This document shows, in pieces, positions 53,366-61,939 of a stretch of 64,000 nucleotides of DNA. How positions within the stretch are numbered: position 1 is the first letter of the stretch; each line of letters starts with the position of its first letter. Under the pieces are notes generated by a model that saw nothing but the letters and a program-made list of their open reading frames with translations, was not told where the DNA came from and did not search any database. A program made the translations under genes and the position numbers. The stretch covers positions 232,305-296,304 of the forward strand of contig CAYFOF010000001.1 in assembly GCA_964344655.1 (NCBI GenBank), given 5' to 3'. The stretch is from JABJPM01 sp964344655. GTDB lineage: Archaea; Nanobdellota; Nanobdellia; SCGC-AAA011-G17; PNOQ01.

Positions 53366-56300
53366 ATGAAAAGAGCGTTATTGGTTTTTGTAATATTAAG
53401 TTTAATTTTTTCTAATATAAATTATGTTGATGCGACTGTTGCTCCTTCTCCGTATGCTATGGCAGATTATTCTGATCAAAGTGGTTCGGTTGACCTTGCA
53501 ACTGGTGATATGTCATTATCTTTACCAGTTATGAGTGTTCCGGGTGTTGATGGGGGTTTAAGTTATGATATTTCTTTGGGTTATAGTTCTGGGATTAATG
53601 TTGATCAATCTGCTTCTGTTGTTGGTGTTGGATGGGGATTAAATATACCCACTGTTTCAAGATCTGTTGGGGGTGTGCCAGATGATTATAATGAAGGACA
53701 AGTTGTTAACACTTATATTTATGATATGGCTTCTGATAGTGTTTTTTACAGGCATTATGAGAAAAGAGTAGGCTGGGTTTCACATTGGGTGAATGTTGGG
53801 TTTGAATTAGCTAAATCTGTTGGTCAAATTCTTGCTGCTCAAACTGCGCCAACGCCAGACAAGATGCCTCCACTCGAGGGGGTACAGAAGATAAGAGATC
53901 CTTGGGCATTACTTAATGCTGGTAAAACTTTAATGAGCGCTGGAAATGCTCCCATATATTATAGGGAAGTAATTACTGAGGCTGAATTCAATAGTATTGG
54001 TTCTAATCACGGTATTAACGGGTTTATGTATCTAGATGGGTATTATCCACAAGGAGATAATTTTTTAATGGAAGTGAATAATCCTGATTCCTTTTTTGTG
54101 TCTTCTCCGATGTACTCTGGAAGTATAACCTATCCAACCTATGGTGGATTCCATAGAGCACACACAAGTTCTGAAGCCTATTTATGTATGGTGCCAACGA
54201 GTTCATCTGGGAAAATTTTACAAAAAGATACTTTTGAATTGGTTCAATCCGGGGAAGATTATTGTGATAATCCTTTGAGTATAAGATTTATTTTGGATGA
54301 TGATTTAGTTGTAGCTGGCGAAATTACTGATGCTCCTTTATTCAATAAAGTTGAAATGGTTGATTCTAGTGGGATTAAATATATTTTTGAAGCAAGTTCG
54401 ATTATTAAATCTTCTAAAATTATGAAGACTAAATTCCCAGAGCCCGCTAGTTTAACCCCCGACTGTAGCAAGTTATTTGCTAATAAAAAAGATTATAATT
54501 ATCTGGAGATGGAATTCAAGAAACCATACGTAAATGTTTGGAGTTTGTCTAGAATAGAATCTACTAGAAACTCTGAAGATTATGTTGAATTTATTTATTC
54601 TCCTTGGAAAGAGACTAAAACAACTTGGCCAATTAGTGATAATGAATTAATAGAAACATGTGGATATAATCCTGATGGGACTATTTCAAAATCTATTTCT
54701 GAAGTTTATACGAGAGATGTTGAAGCAATTCAAACAAAAACACATAGAGCAGTTTTCAATAATTTAGATAATGGATTGGGTGTTCAAGTTGTTTCTGGAT
54801 CTTTACCTAAAAAAGTAGAAAATATAACTTTATGGTATTTGGGTGATAATCAAAATTGGGATGGGGGGAGTATTGATGATATATCATTACAAAATTTTGA
54901 TTTTGTTTATTCTTCATCTGCAAATTCTTTAAATGTTGGTCCACTGGGTAAGGGACTAACATTAGAAAGTGTACAAAGTTGCGGATTAGATGGAGAGTGT
55001 ATGCCGGAAACTAGTTTTGAATATTCTTATAATCCAACTTATAATTTCCAAAATAATTGGTATAATAGAGATAGGTGGGGATATTTTTGTGATTCTTGTA
55101 CTGATGGTTACTCTTGGCATAATCATAGGGGGATTGAAACTGATCAAAGCGATGCGTGGAGTTTGACTAAGATTAATTGGCCTTCTGGTGGTTCGACTGA
55201 GTGGGTTTATGAAGATGATAGATACTCATACATTGGTGATAAATATATAGGAGAAAATTTCTATTTCTTCCCTGGTTATTCTGGCGTGGATAGATTTGGG
55301 GGAGGGCCTAGGGTAAAAAATGTGATAAATTGTGATGGGTTAAATTCTTGTTATTCTACACTATATGAATATGAAAATGGAGCAATTGCCGGAGAGCCAG
55401 GACCTTATTCATCTAATAAATTTATGGATACTACTTTGGGAATTTCTGGAAGTAGTGTTGTAATTTATGGTAATGTTTATGTTACTCCAGAAGGAGATAA
55501 TGGTTATGTTGAAAATAGATTTACTAATGCTATTGATTACCCTGATAAAGGATATTATGGTGGAGGAATAAGATTAGCATATCAGGATCCAGTAGGAAAT
55601 AATTATGTTGCTGGAATTGATGTTCCCGCTGCTGCTCATAAAGAAACCTTATTGCCTTCTGGGTATGGAAACTCAATCGCTTTACAAGCACCAGCTAATG
55701 CTGGAGAGGGGAATCCAGATGTTTGGGAAATTGTATACTTTGGGGGAGTAATACAAGATGCACAAGACATGCCTCCTTCATATACATATTATTGTTCAAA
55801 CACAATTGATTTTGCAGAAGGAGAAGACTGTAATATTTTTGGTTCAAATGACCCTGCAAAATGTAAAAGTTTAGGGTTGGGTGAATGTGAATTTCATTTT
55901 GTACCAATTGCAGAATCAAATCATTCACATAAATGGTTTAGAACACCAGAGGGCCCAGATGGAACTTGTACGCCCCATGGAACACACTGGAATATAGCTG
56001 GAAATGATATAGATAATAGGAATCAATGTCCTTTCATAACAATGGAGTCTTCTAGTCAAATGTTTCAATCAGATTTTGTTTTTCATTGGGGAACCTTAGA
56101 TGGCAGTGAGGAGCCCCTATATAAATATTTTTCAGATATTCCGGTTAATCATTTTGATCCTGGGGATGTTGATGATGAACTTGATCAATTTTTATCAAAA
56201 ATTTTGGCAGATACTCCATTCTGTACTAATGCTTATCCAACTCATTCAAACGGAGTTATTTGTGAATTAAAAGCAGCATTTTCAGAGTTGGGGTGTTCAA

Positions 56301-59300
56301 ATAATTTTAGGGGGGCTGGATTTTGCGACGTTTTAAAATTAAATGATTCTTCTGGATATGGGGGATTTTCTTTTGATAAGTTTAGGGGATTAAAAGAATC
56401 AGAGCATGTTTATAATAGTGAGGGAGACATGATTGCTTATACTGAATATGATTATGGGATAGATGGTGAATTTAATATAGGAGATAAGAATTCTATCTTA
56501 GGGTATGTTACTGAGGATTATAATATAATGTTTGATAGTGTTGATCCAACTTATTTAGCTAATGCGCACTCTCTACCTTATTCTGCCTGGATAACATTGA
56601 GAGGTAAAACAGAAGGATTGGATGGAAAAGAAATATCAGAAACATACGAATATGCGCAAAATGGATTGGTTAATTTTGTAAATACTTCTAATTATAATTC
56701 TGATGGGGTTTTTGAAAAATTAATTAGTACAACTAACTATGTAGAATCTACTACTTGTATAGATGGTGCGGACAGTTATGCTTTGGTGGGAGGAGAATTG
56801 CCTGGACTTGGTAAAGAATATCACATTTGGAACTATGTTTCCGATTCTCAAGTTATTTCTCAAATTAGTGGTGTGACTGAAGCTGTTTCTGCAAGTAAAG
56901 ATACATTAGACTCATCTAATAAATGTTATTCTGATGCATCTTATGTATGGAGAGAAGACAATACAAACCCAGGATTTGTAGATCCTTCCGAATTTAAAAC
57001 CTATGTGTCTAAGGTTATGGAGAGGGGTGGAATCTACGATAGATCGGTTCTTGTTGAAGATGCATTGGGCAATGATGTAAGGTCTCACTATTCTGTTTCT
57101 GCTGGAAATGCTTGTAGTGGAGATACGAATGGTCCTAGATTAACATGTGTTGAAGATACTAATAGAAACCAAATTGAATATTATTACGATGAATATGGGA
57201 GATTGAGTAGAACGATAGATTCAAATGGGGTTGAAGTTTATTATGGATATGATGATTTGCATAGATTGAAAAATGTTACAGATTCCGTTAGTGGGGCTGA
57301 AATTGATTATATTTATAATTATGGTACAAAAGAGTGTGGTTCTTTAGGATATGATGGTATTAATGGGGACAATTGCATGAATTGGGTTCAAACTAATACG
57401 AAGATTGATGATTCAACTACAATGAAGTCTAGATCTTATGTAGACGGACTTGGAAGACACATACAATCTTCAGTTAAAAAGGATGATACTCATGCAATTT
57501 CTGTAGATACTAGTTATAATGAAAGAGGATTAGTCGATACAATTACAGTACCATATGAGAGAGATTTAAATATATTGCTTAAATTGTTTGAAATTACAAA
57601 AATTGTTGATACTGATGATTATTTATTAGGATTCAATGCGGCAGATCACGAAGATAAATCTAGTGGAAGTAATAATGTTAAATATATTTACTATGATGAT
57701 CCGCTAGCTAGAGTTTCTAAGGAATTCCCATTATCTGTGTTTGATCAATGGAATGGTATAGATGATTGTGGTCATGCTAGTGGAATTTGTACACAATTTA
57801 ATTATTACCCTGTTTATTCAACTGCAATACAACAAAGTCCAAGTGTTGTTCAAAAAGATGTTGTTTATTCTGATGAACAGCCAAGATTTGCTCAAACAAC
57901 TTTTGATCCTGATTGTGAAGGTTCAGATTGCGGAGTATTTGCTTTACCAATAGAACCAGAAGTTTTGAAATTAGGACAATTAGATTGTGATGGTAATTTG
58001 AGAGGAGAGTGTGTGGGTTCGATAGTTCCTCCAAATGATCAATTGGTTTGTGGAAGAAGAGATTTGGGTTGTGGAGGAACAAATCCTGTTTGTCAAGTTG
58101 AAAGTGGATATCCTTTATGTGGAATATCTAATGATTATGTTGCTTGTTATTGTAAAGGGGATGGAGTTTGTCATGGAGATGCTGGTGAAAATTACATGAA
58201 TTCTCCTTCCGATTGTGATCCTCCTTCTCCAGCATGGTATATTGGAGATGGACAGTGTGATTATTATTATGGCGAAACTTATGTGCAATCTCCTGATGAT
58301 TGTTTAGGAGATGGGTATTGTGATCTTAATGGTGGTGAAACGCACATGAATTCTCCAGATTGTCAGTTTAAGTATACTTTTAATGAAATCTATGATGCTG
58401 AAGGGAACTTTGTTAGGTCTAAGATAGATATGTTTGGAAATGTTATAGAAATTACAAATTCATATGGAGATAAATCTAAATTTAAGTATGATGCTTTGGG
58501 AAGATTAGTTGATTCTGAAGACTTTGAAGGAAGGAGTGCAAATTATGGTGCTTTGCATGATATAGAGTATAATGTATTGGGACAAGTTGTTAAAGAATAT
58601 GATTTAAATATGGATGGTTGGGTTGAGTATGAATATGATGATGTAGGAAATATGATTTCCTTAACTAGGGCAGTTGGTACTGATGAAGAACAAACTAATT
58701 TATTTGTGTATGATGATCTTTATAGATTAACGAGAACATGTATAGATTCAAATGCAGATGGAGTTTGTCAAGATTATGAGCTTTTATCTCAAAGTTATTA
58801 TGATGTTTATTCTGATGGAACTTCATGTAGGCCTGGAAGTAGTGTTGGATTTTTATGTGAAGTAAAGAACTATAAAGATGGCGAAGGATTTGTGAAATAT
58901 TTATATGATCTTAAAGGAAATATGATTGAGGTTACTTCTACTATTGGATCTAATCAATATACAACTTCTTATGATTATGATGATATTGGAAATGTAAAAA
59001 GAATTGATATTTCTAATGGGGACTATATTGAGTATAAATATAACTTAATGAATCAATTGAAGGAAGTTTCTATTAATGGCGATGTTTCTAAGTTTGATTT
59101 CAATTATGTCCCAGAAGGAATGTTAGATTATGTTGTCTATCCAGATAACTCTGTACAAGATTATTCTTATAATAATCGGAATTGGATTGAAAGTATATTG
59201 GTAAATAATGTGCCCGGTGTTGGTTTGGCTTTCAATGAAAATTATCCAGTTTATGATAATGTTGGTAACTTAGAGGAAATTAGAAATGAAATAGATGGTA

Positions 59301-60004
59301 CTTCAGCTACATTTGTTTATGATAAATTATATAGACTAGACTCATTTAGTAATGTTGGAAATTATTATGATGAATCCACTATCGGGTTTATGGATTTATT
59401 GAATGTTGATTATGATTATGATAAAGTAGGGAATAGAATTGATAGGTTAATTACTGGAAATGGAAACGATATTATAAATTCGGTATCTGATTATTCGTAT
59501 GGTGATGATGATCAATTAGATTTTGCAGATGGTTGCAATTATGAGTATAACGCAATTGGAGCAGTTACTAAAAAGAGATGTGGATTGGACCCTGCTACAT
59601 TGTATAAATATAATAATAATGATCAATTAAGTATTGTTTATACATCCGACTATGATTTGTTCTTCACATATGATTCATTAGGTAGAAGAGTAGTTAAATC
59701 TAAATTAGATGAGACAACTGGAGAAATGAGTCATACTGCTTATGTTTATGGAGCAGATAGTAATCCTTTGGTTGTTATTGAGCCTTATGATTATCCAGGC
59801 TTTGGAGATTGTATTGGAGATCTTAATGATGATGGGTTTGTTGATAATACAGATACTATCCTTTATGCTTCAAGTTGTGCATCGGGTAGTCCTGATTTGA
59901 ATTTATGTGATTTCAATTTAGATGGTTCATATAGTTGGGTAGATCACCTATGCTTTGAAGGGAATACTAATACAAATTTCATTACCTGTTCAAGAACTTG
60001 TTAG
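53366..60004 (+). CDS. Giant secreted Rhs/YD-repeat protein with dockerin-like tail
   Basis: 2212 residues. Signal peptide at 1-24. An SpvB/TcB-like start follows (GSVDLATGDMSLSLPV, VVGVGWGLN, about 35-100), then a very long beta-rich region. YD repeats appear from about 1270 (YYDEYGRLSRTIDSNG, YGYDDLHRL), broken by a Cys-rich calcium-knot insert (about 1510-1665, repeats of GDGxCxxxxGExxxxSPxDC), and resume at about 1670-2145 (FKYDALGRLVDSED, YEYDDVGNMISL, FTYDSLGRRV). The last YD strand is TAYVYGADSNPL. Instead of the Rhs core end, two dockerin-type calcium repeats (DLNDDGFVDNTDT, DFNLDGSYSWVDH) close the chain. So it has a shell without a tip. Its stop overlaps the convergent trmI by four bases. 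Confidence 0.88.
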   Translation: MKRALLVFVILSLIFSNINYVDATVAPSPYAMADYSDQSGSVDLATGDMSLSLPVMSVPGVDGGLSYDISLGYSSGINVDQSASVVGVGWGLNIPTVSRSVGGVPDDYNEGQVVNTYIYDMASDSVFYRHYEKRVGWVSHWVNVGFELAKSVGQILAAQTAPTPDKMPPLEGVQKIRDPWALLNAGKTLMSAGNAPIYYREVITEAEFNSIGSNHGINGFMYLDGYYPQGDNFLMEVNNPDSFFVSSPMYSGSITYPTYGGFHRAHTSSEAYLCMVPTSSSGKILQKDTFELVQSGEDYCDNPLSIRFILDDDLVVAGEITDAPLFNKVEMVDSSGIKYIFEASSIIKSSKIMKTKFPEPASLTPDCSKLFANKKDYNYLEMEFKKPYVNVWSLSRIESTRNSEDYVEFIYSPWKETKTTWPISDNELIETCGYNPDGTISKSISEVYTRDVEAIQTKTHRAVFNNLDNGLGVQVVSGSLPKKVENITLWYLGDNQNWDGGSIDDISLQNFDFVYSSSANSLNVGPLGKGLTLESVQSCGLDGECMPETSFEYSYNPTYNFQNNWYNRDRWGYFCDSCTDGYSWHNHRGIETDQSDAWSLTKINWPSGGSTEWVYEDDRYSYIGDKYIGENFYFFPGYSGVDRFGGGPRVKNVINCDGLNSCYSTLYEYENGAIAGEPGPYSSNKFMDTTLGISGSSVVIYGNVYVTPEGDNGYVENRFTNAIDYPDKGYYGGGIRLAYQDPVGNNYVAGIDVPAAAHKETLLPSGYGNSIALQAPANAGEGNPDVWEIVYFGGVIQDAQDMPPSYTYYCSNTIDFAEGEDCNIFGSNDPAKCKSLGLGECEFHFVPIAESNHSHKWFRTPEGPDGTCTPHGTHWNIAGNDIDNRNQCPFITMESSSQMFQSDFVFHWGTLDGSEEPLYKYFSDIPVNHFDPGDVDDELDQFLSKILADTPFCTNAYPTHSNGVICELKAAFSELGCSNNFRGAGFCDVLKLNDSSGYGGFSFDKFRGLKESEHVYNSEGDMIAYTEYDYGIDGEFNIGDKNSILGYVTEDYNIMFDSVDPTYLANAHSLPYSAWITLRGKTEGLDGKEISETYEYAQNGLVNFVNTSNYNSDGVFEKLISTTNYVESTTCIDGADSYALVGGELPGLGKEYHIWNYVSDSQVISQISGVTEAVSASKDTLDSSNKCYSDASYVWREDNTNPGFVDPSEFKTYVSKVMERGGIYDRSVLVEDALGNDVRSHYSVSAGNACSGDTNGPRLTCVEDTNRNQIEYYYDEYGRLSRTIDSNGVEVYYGYDDLHRLKNVTDSVSGAEIDYIYNYGTKECGSLGYDGINGDNCMNWVQTNTKIDDSTTMKSRSYVDGLGRHIQSSVKKDDTHAISVDTSYNERGLVDTITVPYERDLNILLKLFEITKIVDTDDYLLGFNAADHEDKSSGSNNVKYIYYDDPLARVSKEFPLSVFDQWNGIDDCGHASGICTQFNYYPVYSTAIQQSPSVVQKDVVYSDEQPRFAQTTFDPDCEGSDCGVFALPIEPEVLKLGQLDCDGNLRGECVGSIVPPNDQLVCGRRDLGCGGTNPVCQVESGYPLCGISNDYVACYCKGDGVCHGDAGENYMNSPSDCDPPSPAWYIGDGQCDYYYGETYVQSPDDCLGDGYCDLNGGETHMNSPDCQFKYTFNEIYDAEGNFVRSKIDMFGNVIEITNSYGDKSKFKYDALGRLVDSEDFEGRSANYGALHDIEYNVLGQVVKEYDLNMDGWVEYEYDDVGNMISLTRAVGTDEEQTNLFVYDDLYRLTRTCIDSNADGVCQDYELLSQSYYDVYSDGTSCRPGSSVGFLCEVKNYKDGEGFVKYLYDLKGNMIEVTSTIGSNQYTTSYDYDDIGNVKRIDISNGDYIEYKYNLMNQLKEVSINGDVSKFDFNYVPEGMLDYVVYPDNSVQDYSYNNRNWIESILVNNVPGVGLAFNENYPVYDNVGNLEEIRNEIDGTSATFVYDKLYRLDSFSNVGNYYDESTIGFMDLLNVDYDYDKVGNRIDRLITGNGNDIINSVSDYSYGDDDQLDFADGCNYEYNAIGAVTKKRCGLDPATLYKYNNNDQLSIVYTSDYDLFFTYDSLGRRVVKSKLDETTGEMSHTAYVYGADSNPLVVIEPYDYPGFGDCIGDLNDDGFVDNTDTILYASSCASGSPDLNLCDFNLDGSYSWVDHLCFEGNTNTNFITCSRTC

Positions 60005-60711
60005 ATTTTTCTTATTATTGTTATGAAAGCAGTATGGCCCAACATTTGGAATTTTGGATGTAATTTTAATGTATCCCACTCTCTTTCTAATGTTTCTAAA
60101 GTTTTGATTGGAATTAAGTTTTTCTTTTCTTTTATTTTTTCTAGAAGTAAAGTTACTTGATTTATTGAAGGAGAATAAGATGCAATTAATGAGCCAGAAT
60201 TTAACGATTTTTCTACATTATCAATCACAGTCCAAGGTTCTTTTACATCGATTGTGGCTGCTGTGAATCCCTTTTCTTTAATTTCTTTTGATGCGTCTTT
60301 ATTTATTTGTTTTACATTTTTTATTCCAAAAGATTCTATGTTTTTCTTTACTATTTTTTCATGATCTTCTCTAATTTCGTATGTTGTAACTTCTTTTGCA
60401 ATATTTGCTAGATATATTGTTAATGCACCAGATCCAGAACCAATTTCTAAAACTTTTGAATTTTTATCTATTCCTAAGTTTGTTATTATTGTTCCTATGT
60501 CTTTTTTAGTCATGATTTGGGGTCCGCGTTTTATTTTATCATAATTGTCTAAGAAATTTGCATCGGAAATTAGAAAAATTTTATTTTTATTTGAAGTTGC
60601 TTTTGACTTTTTCATATCTTTTTCTTTGATTAATCCGTTAGAAGTGTGTAAATCTCCTTCTTTCCAGTAATATTTTTTCCCTTGAGAGAATGCAACTTTT
60701 TTTATTTTCAT
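60001..60711 (-). CDS. trmI: tRNA (adenine-N1)-methyltransferase, TrmI
   Basis: 236 residues. Methylates N1 of A57/A58 in the T-loop of tRNA as a tetramer. The small N-terminal beta domain is followed by the GCD14/TrmI catalytic part: RGPQIMTKKDIGTII, SAM motif I VLEIGSGSGALTIYLA, and the DVKEPW loop, with SYSPSINQVTLLLE after it. The ATG lies 25.5 bp from a TATA core that is also used by the divergent Rhs tip gene. A housekeeping gene placed between parts of the Rhs system. Confidence 0.9.
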   Translation of the reverse strand: MKIKKVAFSQGKKYYWKEGDLHTSNGLIKEKDMKKSKATSNKNKIFLISDANFLDNYDKIKRGPQIMTKKDIGTIITNLGIDKNSKVLEIGSGSGALTIYLANIAKEVTTYEIREDHEKIVKKNIESFGIKNVKQINKDASKEIKEKGFTAATIDVKEPWTVIDNVEKSLNSGSLIASYSPSINQVTLLLEKIKEKKNLIPIKTLETLEREWDTLKLHPKFQMLGHTAFITIIRKI

Positions 60712-60733
60712 AAATTTTTGTTGAGGAAAAGCT

Positions 60734-60739
60734 TTTAAA
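60734..60739. promoter_or_regulatory. Bidirectional TATA core between trmI and the Rhs tip gene
   Basis: Palindromic TTTAAA in the middle of a 49-base divergent gap: 25.5 bp to the trmI ATG, 24.5 bp to ATG 60761. Confidence 0.5.
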
Positions 60740-60760
60740 TTTCTTTTGTTTTTTATTATT

Positions 60761-61939
60761 ATGAAAAGTATGGTGATATTTGTAGTTTTACTTATTTTGT
60801 TTAGTAATGTTTATGCAGCTGAAGATGTTATTATTCCTGAAACATTTGAGACTGATGAGAAGATTATTGGTGAAAGTGAAACTACGTATTTCTATGCTGG
60901 TTCGAAGTTATTAGCTAGTAAAGATTCTTCTGGTTTGAATTATCATTATCAAGATAGATTGGGTTCAGATGTTGATTCGAAATCTTTGCCTTTTGGACAA
61001 TCATTGAAGATTGGAGAGAGATTTTCATTTACGGGGAAAGAATTGGATGAAGATTTGTATTATTTTAATGCTAGGTATTATGATTCTTCTTTAGGAAGGT
61101 TTACTTCTGTTGATCCTGTTCCTTCTCAACCCGCTTATCAATATGTTGCAAATAATCCTATTAAGTATGTTGATCCTACTGGAACTGTTTTGGATATGCC
61201 TTTTTCTCCAAATAAAGCAGAGCAAGAAATGCTTTCTACAAAAGAAGGAAGAGATGCATATAATAGGGGTGTAGCAAGGGGATTTATGTTGGGAGGAATG
61301 GTTAATACTTTGGGAATTGGATTTGGAGGATTATCGGGTTCATTGGCAAGGGCTTTTGGATGGGGAATTTCACATCCTGTTGAAACTGCTGTTATCGGAG
61401 GTACGGTTGCTAATGCCTTAGATGAAAATCCTGCTGCAGATCATTTGGCAGGAATTCCTGGTGATGAAGTTGGGAATGTTATTGGAGCTGGGGCAAGAGG
61501 ATTGTTTGGAAGAGTTTCTAATTTTGTGGGTGGACTTGGAAGAATGGGTAGAAATACAGATGATATTATAGAAGTTATCCAAGTTGGAACTACTAGAATT
61601 AGAAGATCTTTGGGCGCTGGAGAATGGGAATGGATTGATGATCCCATTTATGATACTGTTGTAAATGGAAGAAGGTTAGGTGAAGAATTTGTGAATTATG
61701 TAAATCGATTTGGAGAAGAAATTCCATTCCCATTTAGGGGGGAATATACTGATATGGCCGGGGAGACTGCCAACACAGTTGGTAGATTTTCCAGATTTTG
61801 GTCAAGACTTACTGGTCGTAATGTGTTTGAGCCTACAGAAAATCAAGTTTATAGGCCTAGAAATCTTCAACGTTATAACCCGAAAGAAACATTTTTTGAG
61901 TGGTGGAAGAGAATGGGGAGTAGAGAAGAAGGATTTTAA
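60761..61939 (+). CDS. Orphan secreted Rhs tip cassette with C-terminal effector-like domain
   Basis: 392 residues from ATG 60761 (MKSMVIFVVLL), 24.5 bp after the TATA. Signal peptide ends at VYAA. The mature protein begins almost at once with ETTYFYAGSKLLASKD and DRLGSD, then the Rhs core end FSFTGKELDEDLYYFNARY, LGRFTSVDP and YVANNPIKYVDPTG (to about residue 145). These are the parts missing from the giant Rhs protein. After DPTG comes a variable region: a Gly/Ala-rich hydrophobic stretch (about 165-235) and a basic, aromatic end (FWSRLTGRN, ETFFEWWKRMG). I recognise no toxin family. No immunity-like gene follows on the same strand. Confidence 0.85.
   Translation: MKSMVIFVVLLILFSNVYAAEDVIIPETFETDEKIIGESETTYFYAGSKLLASKDSSGLNYHYQDRLGSDVDSKSLPFGQSLKIGERFSFTGKELDEDLYYFNARYYDSSLGRFTSVDPVPSQPAYQYVANNPIKYVDPTGTVLDMPFSPNKAEQEMLSTKEGRDAYNRGVARGFMLGGMVNTLGIGFGGLSGSLARAFGWGISHPVETAVIGGTVANALDENPAADHLAGIPGDEVGNVIGAGARGLFGRVSNFVGGLGRMGRNTDDIIEVIQVGTTRIRRSLGAGEWEWIDDPIYDTVVNGRRLGEEFVNYVNRFGEEIPFPFRGEYTDMAGETANTVGRFSRFWSRLTGRNVFEPTENQVYRPRNLQRYNPKETFFEWWKRMGSREEGF

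Noticed and set aside
60746..61939. The tip cassette as a frameshifted end of the giant Rhs gene
   Set aside because: It has its own TATA box and signal peptide, lies beyond a complete trmI gene on the other strand, and a second copy occurs at 63791.
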